This document shows positions 1-5,339 of a DNA stretch of 8,587 nt, in pieces. A model generated the notes under the pieces. That model was not told the origin of the DNA, ran no database searches, and was given only the letters and a program-made list of their open reading frames with translations. The translations under genes were made by a program, and so were the position numbers. How positions within the stretch are numbered: position 1 is the first letter of the stretch; each line of letters starts with the position of its first letter. The DNA comes from Natronomonas sp. (lineage in GTDB: Archaea; Halobacteriota; Halobacteria; Halobacteriales; Haloarculaceae): NCBI GenBank assembly GCA_007135435.1, contig SLIW01000242.1:1-8587 (forward strand). The letters are read 5' to 3'.

Positions 1-68
1 CGACTCGATGAAGGTAACGACTCGTTGGAGGTTACGACTCGTTGGAAGTTACGACTCGATGAAAGTCA
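1..68. repeat. 17-bp tandem repeat, four copies
   Basis: Four head-to-tail units start at 1, 18, 35 and 52, each beginning CGACTCG and ending near GGTTA or AGTCA. The consensus is roughly CGACTCGWTGRARGTWA. Copies differ at only a few positions, and the array may continue to the left of the window. A 17-bp period is not a multiple of three, and the frames through it have poor haloarchaeal codon use, so it is not coding repeat. It is less GC-rich than the rest of the window. It could be a set of protein-binding sites (iteron-like) or a simple satellite; nothing here decides which. Confidence 0.9.
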
Positions 69-124
69 CGCCTGGATACGTGATCGCGACATGAGACCAG
101 AAGGGCCCGGAATCCTCACTATCG

Positions 125-145
125 GTGTCCCACGCGCCGGGACAC
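125..145. promoter_or_regulatory. inverted repeat upstream of the HTH gene promoter
   Basis: GTGTCCC (125-131) and GGGACAC (139-145) form a perfect 7-bp inverted repeat with a 7-bp spacer. It ends 13 bp before the TATA-like box of the winged-helix gene that starts at 186. This position suits an activator or autoregulatory operator. Function is inferred from position and symmetry only. Confidence 0.45.
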
Positions 146-158
146 ACCACAACGGGTG

Positions 159-165
159 TTATCTT
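159..165 (+). promoter_or_regulatory. TATA-like box of the first winged-helix gene
   Basis: TTATCTT is centred about 25 bp before the ATG at 186, which would put the transcription start on or next to that ATG. This supports a leaderless transcript and favours ATG 186 over the GTG at 156, which would overlap the box. Confidence 0.5.
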
Positions 166-185
166 CGCAAGTGCTACTATTACTC

Positions 186-536
186 ATGACTGGGTTGACG
201 ATGGTGGAACGTCCGGTCCCCACGGACGAGCCCGCACGACGGATCGAGTGTGACGCGAGGACCGCCCTCGGGATACTCGACGACCCCGAGTCCGTCGAGA
301 TGCTCGAGGCACTGGACGAACCGAAGACGGTCGGCGAGCTCGCGGAGACGTGCGGGATCCCGCTCTCGACGGCCTACCGCAAGGTCGACGCGTTCCACGA
401 GACGGGGGTCGTCGAACAGTCGATCAGGCTCGATCTCGGGGGCAAACACGCCGCGCAGTACGAACGGTCGATCGACGCGATCACCGTCAGGTTCGACGCC
501 GGCGTGGAGTGTGAATGCGTGCAACGGGCCGACTGA
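186..536 (+). CDS. winged-helix (ArsR-like) DNA-binding protein
   Basis: A 116-residue soluble protein, probably a small transcriptional regulator. Residues about 24-75 read as a winged-helix domain: a helix around GILDDPESVEMLEAL, then TVGELAETCGIPLSTAYRKVDAF as the helix-turn-helix, then a wing around QSIRLDLGGKHAAQYE. The C-terminus, IDAITVRFDAGVECECV, is a further strand with a CEC pair. Together with Cys in the HTH and one near the N-terminus, this makes metal or redox sensing possible but unproven. This layout is common among small haloarchaeal HTH proteins. ATG 186 was chosen because a TATA-like box lies about 25 bp upstream; GTG 156 (126 aa) and ATG 201 are alternatives. The gene ends 10 bp from the end of the convergent Usp gene. 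The ligand and targets cannot be read from sequence. Confidence 0.85.
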   Translation: MTGLTMVERPVPTDEPARRIECDARTALGILDDPESVEMLEALDEPKTVGELAETCGIPLSTAYRKVDAFHETGVVEQSIRLDLGGKHAAQYERSIDAITVRFDAGVECECVQRAD

Positions 537-546
537 GGGACGCCGC

Positions 547-1023
547 TCACGCCCGCCTCGGTTCGTCCGATCCGTCGTCCCCGACCGTCGGGAGGACCAT
601 GACCGGGATGGTCGTCCCCCTGAGCACCCTGTCGGTCGTGCTCCCGAGGAGCGGGGGGACGACGCCGTCCCGACCGGTCCTCCCGAGGACGATCAGGTCG
701 ACGTCGGTCTCCTCGGCGAACGCGAGGATGGCGCCGGCAGGCCGACCGCGACGGACGGCACCGGAGACGTGGACTTCCCCACCGGCACACGCCTCGACCA
801 GCTCGTCGACGAGTCGCTCCTTCGCCTCCTCGAGTCCCACGACGTCGGACGAGTCGAACCGTGCGGGGTTCTCGACGGGGACGACCGCGAGGAGGTGTAC
901 GGTCGCGTCGGTCGCGGCGGCGATCGCGAGGGCTTGCTCGAGGGCCGCGGTCGCGGCGTTGCTCCCGTCCGTGGGGACGAGGATCGAACGGAGCGGATCG
1001 GTGGGTGGATCGATGGGTTCCAT
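547..1023 (-). CDS. universal stress protein (UspA family), single domain
   Basis: A 158-residue cytoplasmic Usp domain with the Rossmann-like alpha/beta fold of the family. Strand 1 is ILVPTDGS (about 14-21), with the Asp that usually contacts adenine. The nucleotide-binding signature G-2x-G-9x-G-S is intact at G114, G117, G127 and S128 (GRTGRDGVVPPLLGST), and the terminal strand is IPVMVLP. Usp proteins of this type usually bind ATP or another nucleotide and are induced under stress; the exact client is unknown. ATG 1023 was preferred because a CTATGA box lies about 27 bp upstream and the N-terminus is then as short as expected. An ATG at 1050 would add nine residues. The acidic C-terminal tail after 147 is extra to the domain. 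It converges on the winged-helix gene. Confidence 0.9.
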   Translation of the reverse strand: MEPIDPPTDPLRSILVPTDGSNAATAALEQALAIAAATDATVHLLAVVPVENPARFDSSDVVGLEEAKERLVDELVEACAGGEVHVSGAVRRGRPAGAILAFAEETDVDLIVLGRTGRDGVVPPLLGSTTDRVLRGTTIPVMVLPTVGDDGSDEPRRA

Positions 1024-1045
1024 GGACGAGTCTTCGTCGACCGGC

Positions 1046-1053
1046 CTCATAGG
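1046..1053 (-). promoter_or_regulatory. TATA-like box of the first Usp gene
   Basis: On the minus strand this reads CCTATGAG, centred about 26-27 bp before the ATG at 1023. It is a weak match, but its spacing fits a leaderless start. Confidence 0.35.
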
Positions 1054-1068
1054 TCCGGGTACTCGGCT

Positions 1069-1079
1069 GTGGGTCCCAC
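1069..1079. promoter_or_regulatory. 11-bp palindrome upstream of the first Usp gene
   Basis: GTGGG-T-CCCAC is a perfect palindrome. It lies about 16 bp upstream of the proposed TATA box of the Usp gene at 1023, in the 204-bp gap between two Usp genes. The same half-site GTGGG/CCCAC recurs in the gaps near 3630 and 7980. It is a possible regulator site. I see no gene in 1024-1227. Confidence 0.3.
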
Positions 1080-1227
1080 GAGTGGCTCGTCGGACGGTGG
1101 TATCGGATCGACCAACCACTCAATGTTCCGGGACAGGTTCGAATCCTTCAGGTCGATCCGCCGCTCGACGTATCGTGGCTCCCGTAGCGGATCCGGACGC
1201 GGTGACGTGCGGCCCCGATCGAGATCG

Positions 1228-1662
1228 TCAGCGGACGATGGTCACCGGGACCGGGGCCCGACGGGCGACCCGTTCGGCGACGCTGCCGAGCAGGATCCGA
1301 CCGGCGCCGGTGCGGCCGTGGCTCCCGATGACGATGTGGTCGACGTCCTGGTCGCCCGCATACTCGATTATCTCCCGCGAGGCGTTGCCGAGCTCGTGAT
1401 CGGTCTCGACGTCTCCACCCGCCGCGGCGGCTCGCTCGCGGGCGTCCTCCAGGAGCTTCTCGGCCTGGCCCTCGTGTGCCTCGCGCATGGCCTCGAAGTT
1501 CGTCATCGCGGCCCCCTCGATGCCCGCGGCGCCGTAGAAGTCACGCGGATCGATGACGTGGAGCGCCGTTATACGCGCATCTGGATACTCCTCGACGGCG
1601 AAGTCGAGCGCCTTCATCGACTGTGCCGATTCGTCGACCGGGACGAGTACGTGCTCGGTCAT
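1228..1662 (-). CDS. universal stress protein (UspA family), single domain
   Basis: A 144-residue Usp domain close to the family's usual length. Strand 1 is HVLVPVDES (about 4-12), strand 2 is ITALHVIDP, and the signature G113-2x-G116-9x-G126-S127 (GSHGRTGAGRILLGSV) is intact, followed by RRAPVPVTIV at the C-terminus. This is the ATP-binding type by family knowledge. ATG 1662 was chosen because it lies one residue pair before strand 1 and has a TATA-like box 27 bp upstream. A TTG at 1710 would give a 160-residue form with a hydrophobic extension, and another TATA-like box sits 26 bp before that TTG, so a second, longer transcript is possible. It probably forms a dimer, as most Usp proteins do. 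No partner gene shares its transcript. Confidence 0.93.
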   Translation of the reverse strand: MTEHVLVPVDESAQSMKALDFAVEEYPDARITALHVIDPRDFYGAAGIEGAAMTNFEAMREAHEGQAEKLLEDARERAAAAGGDVETDHELGNASREIIEYAGDQDVDHIVIGSHGRTGAGRILLGSVAERVARRAPVPVTIVR

Positions 1663-1685
1663 ACGTACAGAGACGACGATCGCGG

Positions 1686-1692
1686 TAATAAA
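1686..1692 (-). promoter_or_regulatory. proximal TATA-like box of the second Usp gene
   Basis: TTTATTA on the minus strand is centred about 27 bp before the ATG at 1662, the standard spacing for a leaderless haloarchaeal gene. Confidence 0.6.
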
Positions 1693-1731
1693 GGCGCCTG
1701 CGAATCTCAAGGAGTGGTTCCCCCCAGCAAC

Positions 1732-1740
1732 GTTTTATAT
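1732..1740 (-). promoter_or_regulatory. distal TATA-like box, second Usp gene
   Basis: ATATAAAAC on the minus strand is the strongest TATA match in the window and is centred 26 bp upstream of base 1710. It would give a transcript with a 47-nt leader on the Usp gene, or a longer protein from TTG 1710. On the plus strand it reads TTTTATAT, but no plus-strand gene follows. Confidence 0.5.
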
Positions 1741-1843
1741 GGTCTGTCCGTCGGGACGGGGGGACCGGCACCCGATCCACCGTCGGGCGTTGCGGCGGCA
1801 CAGCACGTGACGACCTCGCGTGAGGAAACGCCGGCGCGGAGTG

Positions 1844-2167
1844 CTACCCGAAGGTGAGTACTTTGTCGCCGTCTTCGACGATCCGGAGGAACTCGTCCAT
1901 CGACGACCGGGGACGAAGTTCGTCGTCGGCCAATCCACGCGAGTCGAGGCACGTACCGCAAGCGGCCAACACCCCTCCATCGTTCGTGTACTTCCGCATG
2001 ACGCCGTGTGGGTTGAACTTCTCGTGCTCCAGGTCCGGGGCTTCCACGCCGTCGCCGAGCAGGAACGTCTCCACGTCGTGGCCGGCATCGAGGGCGGTGT
2101 TCGCCAGGCGGAAGGCGTTCCAGACCCGTTCGGGATCGCTGGTTTCCAGGATCAGATTGAGCTGCAT
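1844..2167 (-). CDS. DsrE/DsrF-like family protein
   Basis: A 107-residue soluble alpha/beta protein. The N-terminus MQLNLILETSDPERVWNAFRL begins with a strand and the helix 'dPERv..aFrlA' typical of DsrE-like proteins. VETFLLGDGVEA follows, then the conserved cysteine loop ACGTCLDSRGL with C70 and C73, and a final DKVLTFG strand, all as in the DsrE/DsrF/TusD superfamily. Members act in sulfur transfer or relay, some through one conserved Cys; here a CxxC pair is present, so a thiol-redox or persulfide carrier role is possible. The length matches the family. Start ATG 2167 is the only Met before strand 1. A weak TATA-like ACTGATAG lies about 32 bp upstream. No dsrAB, tusBCD or rhodanese gene is visible, so a specific pathway cannot be assigned. 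Its nearest genes are Usp and membrane proteins. Confidence 0.85.
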   Translation of the reverse strand: MQLNLILETSDPERVWNAFRLANTALDAGHDVETFLLGDGVEAPDLEHEKFNPHGVMRKYTNDGGVLAACGTCLDSRGLADDELRPRSSMDEFLRIVEDGDKVLTFG

Positions 2168-2348
2168 GTCCGGGTCCGGTTATCGGCGTCCGTGGCTATC
2201 AGTACTCCGTTCGTGGGACCCGGTTCGACGCTCACCGGTCGTCCACGCGGATCGCTCCGTGGGATGCGAACGCCCATCGACGACCGTCCGATCGACCTCG
2301 TTGGTGACGACCCCGTGAGTTCGGAGTCCGGACGGAGCGCCGACGGTG

Positions 2349-2594
2349 CTACAGGAGCCGGAACAGGACGACGAAGAGAACGAGGTGCCAGCCCACGACG
2401 CCCGCCGTTTGCGCGGCGGTCGGTGAGGTGGGCGGGGTCCCGAACAGCGCCTCGTAGAGGAACAGCGTGGCGGGCAGGCTCCCCCCGGCGACACCCTGGT
2501 AGACCGCGACGGCGGGATGGACGCTCACGGCGACCCCGGCGACCAGCGAGGCGCCCATCGCCGCGAGCAACTGCTCGTAGTAGCCGATGTCCAT
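2349..2594 (-). CDS. small haloarchaeal membrane protein
   Basis: An 81-residue protein with hydrophobic segments at about 8-28 and 38-51 and a C-terminal one at about 64-81 (GVVGWHLVLFVVLFRLL). It starts MDIGYYEQLLAAMGASL, and a HPAVAVYQGVAGGSLPATLFLYEALF stretch links the first two segments. I recall similar short proteins in other haloarchaea but know of no assigned function. ATG 2594 was chosen over in-frame upstream starts because the preceding 21 codons look like leader sequence and a TTTAC box lies about 29 bp before it. The protein ends directly on the last membrane segment. It is divergent from the membrane protein at 2784. Confidence 0.75.
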   Translation of the reverse strand: MDIGYYEQLLAAMGASLVAGVAVSVHPAVAVYQGVAGGSLPATLFLYEALFGTPPTSPTAAQTAGVVGWHLVLFVVLFRLL

Positions 2595-2620
2595 TGCGCT
2601 TGAATCCTGGTCCCTCGGCC

Positions 2621-2626
2621 GTAAAC
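2621..2626 (-). promoter_or_regulatory. TATA-like box of the 81-residue membrane protein
   Basis: GTTTAC on the minus strand is centred about 29 bp before the ATG at 2594. It stands out from a GC-rich background. Confidence 0.4.
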
Positions 2627-2698
2627 GTCCCCCGCGCGTTCCCAGTATCTGAGACACCCCTCGTGACGTATCGACGGTCGTTGGTACGCTAGATCACG

Positions 2699-2722
2699 AT
2701 CACCACGTGTCGTCGTGGTGAT
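2699..2722. promoter_or_regulatory. 9-bp inverted repeat in divergent promoter region
   Basis: ATCACCACG (2699-2707) and CGTGGTGAT (2714-2722) are perfect inverted copies with a 6-bp spacer. They sit in the 189-bp gap between the divergent membrane protein genes starting at 2594 and 2784. The length and spacing fit a dimeric regulator operator; the regulator is unknown. Confidence 0.5.
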
Positions 2723-2783
2723 TCCGGCAGACGTCGGTCCAGCGACGGGACCTGGCCAACCGGATGATTCAACACGTCCGGCC

Positions 2784-3221
2784 ATGTCGGTGGGGACGAG
2801 GATGACACGGCGACGCGAGCTGACCCTCACGCTCCTGCTGGTCGGCTGCCTGGGAGGCGTCGCGGCGATCTACCTGCTCGTCGTTCCACGGCACGTGGCT
2901 GCGGGGAACACGGGGCGGACCCTGGCGTACATCGTGGTCGGCTGGATGCCCTACGCGCTGTGTTTCTACGCCGCCGGGCGGCTGCTCTCCCCCCCGGAAG
3001 AGCTCCCGAGCATGCGGTTCGCCGACGTCGGGCTGGCGCTCTTCCTCGTCTCGCTCCTCGTCAGTCTGGGGCTCGACACGCTTGGGTTCGGGCCCGAACT
3101 GGTCCCGGTGGGTCACGTCCTGCCAGCGATCGGCGTGTACGTCGGTCTCGCGCTCCTCGGCTGGGGCCTTGGACGGCGGTCCCGGGCCATCGAGCGGTAC
3201 ACCGAGGGATCGACTGGGTGA
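2784..3221 (+). CDS. four-helix integral membrane protein, unknown function
   Basis: A 145-residue protein with a basic N-terminus (MTRRREL) and four predicted membrane helices at about 13-33, 45-65, 80-97 and 108-128, then a charged tail RRSRAIERYTEGSTG. The basic residues before helix 1 and after helix 4 suggest both ends are cytoplasmic. No catalytic motif or known family is recognised. Starts are uncertain: ATG 2784 is used, ATG 2802 is almost as good, and GTG 2715 would overlap the inverted repeat. No good TATA box lies at the expected distance from either ATG, so a leader of several tens of bases is likely. It converges on the 66-residue gene after a 149-bp gap in which I see no gene. 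Confidence 0.75.
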   Translation: MSVGTRMTRRRELTLTLLLVGCLGGVAAIYLLVVPRHVAAGNTGRTLAYIVVGWMPYALCFYAAGRLLSPPEELPSMRFADVGLALFLVSLLVSLGLDTLGFGPELVPVGHVLPAIGVYVGLALLGWGLGRRSRAIERYTEGSTG

Positions 3222-3370
3222 CCCTCGCGGCACACGCGTATCCGACTATCGGGGAGAGAAAGAGATTCCGAGATGCATTCACCTGGTCGCCCTCCTGGCC
3301 ATCGGCGCGCCAACCAGACGGGCCAGACGCGTGCTAGCCGGCACCGTCGGCCCTCACCACCCGTCGACCC

Positions 3371-3571
3371 TTACCGCCAGTCGGCGAGGGAGACGACGAC
3401 CTCGTCGGACGCGGTGATCCAGGTCGTCACCCGCGCGTCGTCGTCCAGGTCTCGGGGAACGAACGTGTACTCGGACCGCCCGTCCGCTCCCTCGGTGCAG
3501 TGGACCTCGAGCCTGCGGGATTCGGATCCCCGGATCGATGCTCCCGTCTCGCGCCGACTGAACGTGGTCAT
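3371..3571 (-). CDS. small conserved haloarchaeal protein, unknown function
   Basis: A 66-residue soluble protein. The C-terminal half, EVHCTEGADGRSEYTFVPRDLDDDARVTTWITASDEVVVSLADWR, has the layout of short haloarchaeal proteins that end in 'TTWITA....V.L...R'; I believe these are catalogued as DUF7511, but this is from memory. It is likely a compact beta-rich fold. One Cys (25) is present. ATG 3571 was chosen over an upstream start at 3598 because a TTATAT box lies about 34 bp before it, giving a leader of roughly 7 nt. The role is unknown. The 213-bp gap upstream is rich in inverted repeats that could control it. Confidence 0.72.
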   Translation of the reverse strand: MTTFSRRETGASIRGSESRRLEVHCTEGADGRSEYTFVPRDLDDDARVTTWITASDEVVVSLADWR

Positions 3572-3601
3572 TCTTCTCGAATAGCCGGTGGGGGCCATCC
3601 C

Positions 3602-3608
3602 ATATAAC
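3602..3608 (-). promoter_or_regulatory. TATA-like box of the 66-residue gene
   Basis: On the minus strand this reads GTTATATG, a good TATA match centred about 34 bp before the ATG at 3571. It directly abuts the left end of the 3615-3714 inverted-repeat element. Confidence 0.6.
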
Positions 3609-3614
3609 TGACCC

Positions 3615-3714
3615 CAATGGTTTCACTCGGTGGGAATCACCCACGGTAGTCCGTCGGAGACCGTCCGTGTGTCCGTAGAAGCGGCTGCCGCCACCCACAC
3701 GGGTAAAACCATTG
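3615..3714. repeat. ~100-bp element bounded by ~20-bp imperfect inverted repeats
   Basis: The left arm 3615-3634 and the reverse complement of 3694-3714 share 18 of 21 aligned positions (two mismatches, one gap). The outer 9 bp, CAATGGTTT and AAACCATTG, are perfect. Inside are GTGGG-5-CCCAC (3630-3644) and CCGTGTG (3665-3671) with CACACGG (3696-3702), enclosing GCGG-CTG-CCGC (3681-3691). The gap between genes (3572-3784) is otherwise empty. It could be a MITE-like remnant, a paired operator or a folded RNA. No clear target-site duplication flanks it. Confidence 0.55.
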
Positions 3715-3721
3715 CAGAGCG

Positions 3722-3744
3722 GTCTCCGATGACCGGTCGGAGAC
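3722..3744. terminator. 8-bp perfect hairpin downstream of the CadD-like gene
   Basis: GTCTCCGA (3722-3729) and TCGGAGAC (3737-3744) flank a 7-base loop. The hairpin lies 41-63 bp past the stop of the minus-strand CadD-like gene, and GGTTTTA follows it about 10 bases later on that strand. This fits a transcript end or mRNA 3' structure. A third TCGGAGAC copy lies at 3654-3661. Confidence 0.4.
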
Positions 3745-3784
3745 GAGGTCGTCCGCGATAGTGGTGGAGGTGCAGAACGACTGC

Positions 3785-4363
3785 TCAGATCGCGAGCCAC
3801 CCCGCCGCGAGGACGTAGAGACCGACGAGGACGAGCATGGCGGGGACGAGGAAGCGATCGACCCACTCCGGCGTGGCCATCGCCGCGGTCCGGCGGGCGA
3901 TCACCAGAGCGACGATGAAGACCACGAAGCCACCGGCCGCGTACATCGCGACGATGAGGCCCAGTTCGCCGCGCTCGAGCGTGAGGAAGAACGGCACGTA
4001 GGCTGCCACGTTCTCGCCGCTGAGGCCCAGGCCAGCCATCGCGACGATCCCGACCCGCTCCAGGCGATCGGGCGTGGCGAGCAGCTCCGGGATATCGGCG
4101 TCGGGGCTCCGCCTGACGAAGCCCCACAGTCCGAGGGCCAGCGGCAGGATTCCGAGGAGGAAGGCCCACTCCCGCAGGACGTCCGCGACCAGGAACGCCC
4201 CCAGGATGGCGGCGATGAGCCCGGCGGCGAACCCCAGGTAGTGGCCGACGAAGACGTCGACCGTGTGGTACTCCTCGTCGGTGCAGAACGCCACCAGGAC
4301 CGCCAGGGTGTCGACGTGGGTCACCGCGAACAGCCAGACCGCGACGACGAGTGGAGCCTCCAC
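3785..4363 (-). CDS. CadD-like cadmium/metal resistance permease
   Basis: A 192-residue membrane protein with six predicted helices at about 1-25, 38-60, 64-82, 106-128, 133-157 and 169-192. The family signs of CadD (Pfam Cad) are in order: HVDTLAVLVAF near the N-terminus with D18, GHYLGF at 40-45 (family GQYLGF), LLGILPLALGLWG at 69-81, and GLSGENVAAYVPFF at 113-126 matching the family's GGDNIxxYxPxF. The role by family is export of Cd2+ or a related divalent cation; the actual substrate here is not shown. The loop between helices 3 and 4 (about 83-105) is acidic. The start is GTG 4363, since a TTTAC box lies 26 bp upstream and the first helix begins at once, so it is probably leaderless. 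It is divergent from a seven-helix protein. Confidence 0.82.
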   Translation of the reverse strand: MEAPLVVAVWLFAVTHVDTLAVLVAFCTDEEYHTVDVFVGHYLGFAAGLIAAILGAFLVADVLREWAFLLGILPLALGLWGFVRRSPDADIPELLATPDRLERVGIVAMAGLGLSGENVAAYVPFFLTLERGELGLIVAMYAAGGFVVFIVALVIARRTAAMATPEWVDRFLVPAMLVLVGLYVLAAGWLAI

Positions 4364-4386
4364 GCGTACCCACTCTCACAACGACG

Positions 4387-4392
4387 GTAAAG
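4387..4392 (-). promoter_or_regulatory. TATA-like box of the CadD-like gene
   Basis: CTTTAC on the minus strand is centred 26-27 bp before the GTG start at 4363. It supports leaderless transcription and the GTG choice. Confidence 0.55.
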
Positions 4393-4399
4393 GTGGTTC

Positions 4400-4434
4400 G
4401 CTCGTTTCGACCAGGTGGGAACCTCCGAACGAGC
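4400..4434. promoter_or_regulatory. nested inverted repeat upstream of CadD-like promoter
   Basis: GCTCGTT (4400-4406) and AACGAGC (4428-4434) are perfect inverted arms. Inside them is a second pair, AGGT (4413-4416) and ACCT (4421-4424). The element begins 8 bp upstream of the CadD-like TATA box in the divergent gap. A further CGTTCG at 4445-4450 can pair with CGAACG at 4426-4431. It is a candidate metal-responsive operator by position. Confidence 0.42.
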
Positions 4435-4490
4435 CCTTCGGCCCCGTTCGGCGCCTGTACCCTCCCACCGACCGGGAACACGGGGTGGAA

Positions 4491-4497
4491 CTATATC
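4491..4497 (+). promoter_or_regulatory. TATA-like box of the seven-helix membrane protein
   Basis: CTATATC is centred about 31 bp before ATG 4525, predicting a start near 4520 and a leader of about 5 nt. It argues against the longer reading frame from 4351. Confidence 0.6.
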
Positions 4498-4524
4498 GCC
4501 GGGTGGCGCACACCCGTGACGAAG

Positions 4525-5313
4525 ATGCTGGAAACCCCCGCACACACCGTCGCCCACATCGTCGCATCCACCGGCGACGCGCAGGTGTCGACCGTCGTCG
4601 CCGCGAGCCTGCTGGCGTACGCGAGCATCGTCGTCTCGGCCGGCGTCATGGTCGGCTACCTCGTGGGGTACGTCCGGTACGTCCTCGCCGCCGACATCAT
4701 CGAGTGGTGGTACCTGGCCATCGCCGGGGGCGCCGCCGTGCTCTACGGGCTCGCCGGGATCGCCGGGCTGTTGACGGGGGTGGCCTGGCTTGCGGTGTTC
4801 GCAGAGGGTGCCGTCCTGTTCTTCATCCTGTTCCTCGGGCTCGGACTTCGGGCACTGTACCACGCCGAGCGCTCGCCGGACGGACGGACCGGACCGCTCC
4901 CGTCGTGGGTCGACGCCCTGATCGTCGTCGCCTTCGTCGCCGCGTGGTGGGTCGGGTTCTTCCTGGAGGGTGACTGGACCCGACCGGTCGTCGCCGTCGG
5001 CTGGCTCCTCGCCTCCGGGTGGGCGGTGCTATACGGCGTCCAGACCGTCCGCGTCCACGAGGGGACGAGCCTCGCGGCGATCACGCGACACCTGCTCCCG
5101 GCCGTGATCTGCGTCGTCGCGATCGTCCTCACCGACCTGGCGTCGCTTCCCGCCGGCATCCCCGCGCCGTACGTCGAGGCCGTCTGGCTGGTCGGCACCG
5201 TGCTCGTCGCGGCCTTCCTCTTCAACTCCGCGGTCGCGATCCGACAGGAGGGCGGCCAGCTCCAGCGGATGTACGACTGGACCACCTGGCGCCAGCAGAC
5301 GCTCGACGAGTGA
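4525..5313 (+). CDS. seven-helix integral membrane protein, unknown family
   Basis: A 262-residue protein with predicted membrane helices at about 24-50, 60-82, 84-110, 128-147, 153-172, 189-207 and 216-237. It has a short N-terminal tail with His7, His11 and a soluble C-terminal tail of about 25 residues (IRQEGGQLQRMYDWTTWRQQ). Notable residues are EWWYL at the start of helix 2 and AEGAVLFFILFLGLGLRALYHAERS in helix 3 and the following loop. I do not recognise the family; similar hypothetical membrane proteins exist in haloarchaea. ATG 4525 was chosen because of the TATA box 31 bp upstream; GTG 4516 would overlap the predicted transcription start. The gene is divergent from the CadD-like gene and converges on a DUF2238-like gene after a 162-bp gap. 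A membrane role in stress or metal physiology is only a guess from context. Confidence 0.83.
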   Translation: MLETPAHTVAHIVASTGDAQVSTVVAASLLAYASIVVSAGVMVGYLVGYVRYVLAADIIEWWYLAIAGGAAVLYGLAGIAGLLTGVAWLAVFAEGAVLFFILFLGLGLRALYHAERSPDGRTGPLPSWVDALIVVAFVAAWWVGFFLEGDWTRPVVAVGWLLASGWAVLYGVQTVRVHEGTSLAAITRHLLPAVICVVAIVLTDLASLPAGIPAPYVEAVWLVGTVLVAAFLFNSAVAIRQEGGQLQRMYDWTTWRQQTLDE

Positions 5314-5339
5314 GGGCGCGATCGGGAACTCGATCTGGA

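Noticed and set aside
1..68. CRISPR array
   Set aside because: Units are 17 bp with no spacers between them, and no cas gene is present.
1..188. Open frame from the window start on the plus strand
   Set aside because: It has A/T-rich third positions unlike real genes here, runs through the 17-bp repeats and overlaps the promoter of the winged-helix gene.
1136..1146. GGTTCGAATCC, identical to a tRNA T-arm core
   Set aside because: The flanking bases do not extend the T-stem to five pairs, and no D-arm, anticodon arm or acceptor stem can be formed around it. Neither a tRNA nor a supported attachment site.
250..1857. 535-codon open frame on the plus strand
   Set aside because: It runs antisense through two clear Usp genes and has the low-complexity Arg/Ser/Gly composition typical of shadow frames in GC-rich DNA.
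3623..3712. 29-codon minus-strand frame inside the inverted-repeat element
   Set aside because: It is short, lies within the repeat arms, has no TATA box at the right distance and shows no recognisable protein feature.
3761..4390. Long acidic plus-strand frame opposite the CadD-like gene
   Set aside because: The opposite strand has membrane helices and family motifs; this frame is Asp/Glu/Arg-rich shadow with no fold signal.
4351..4524. N-terminal extension of the seven-helix protein
   Set aside because: It would cover both divergent promoters and begin inside the CadD-like gene; a TATA-like box at 4491-4497 supports the start at 4525.
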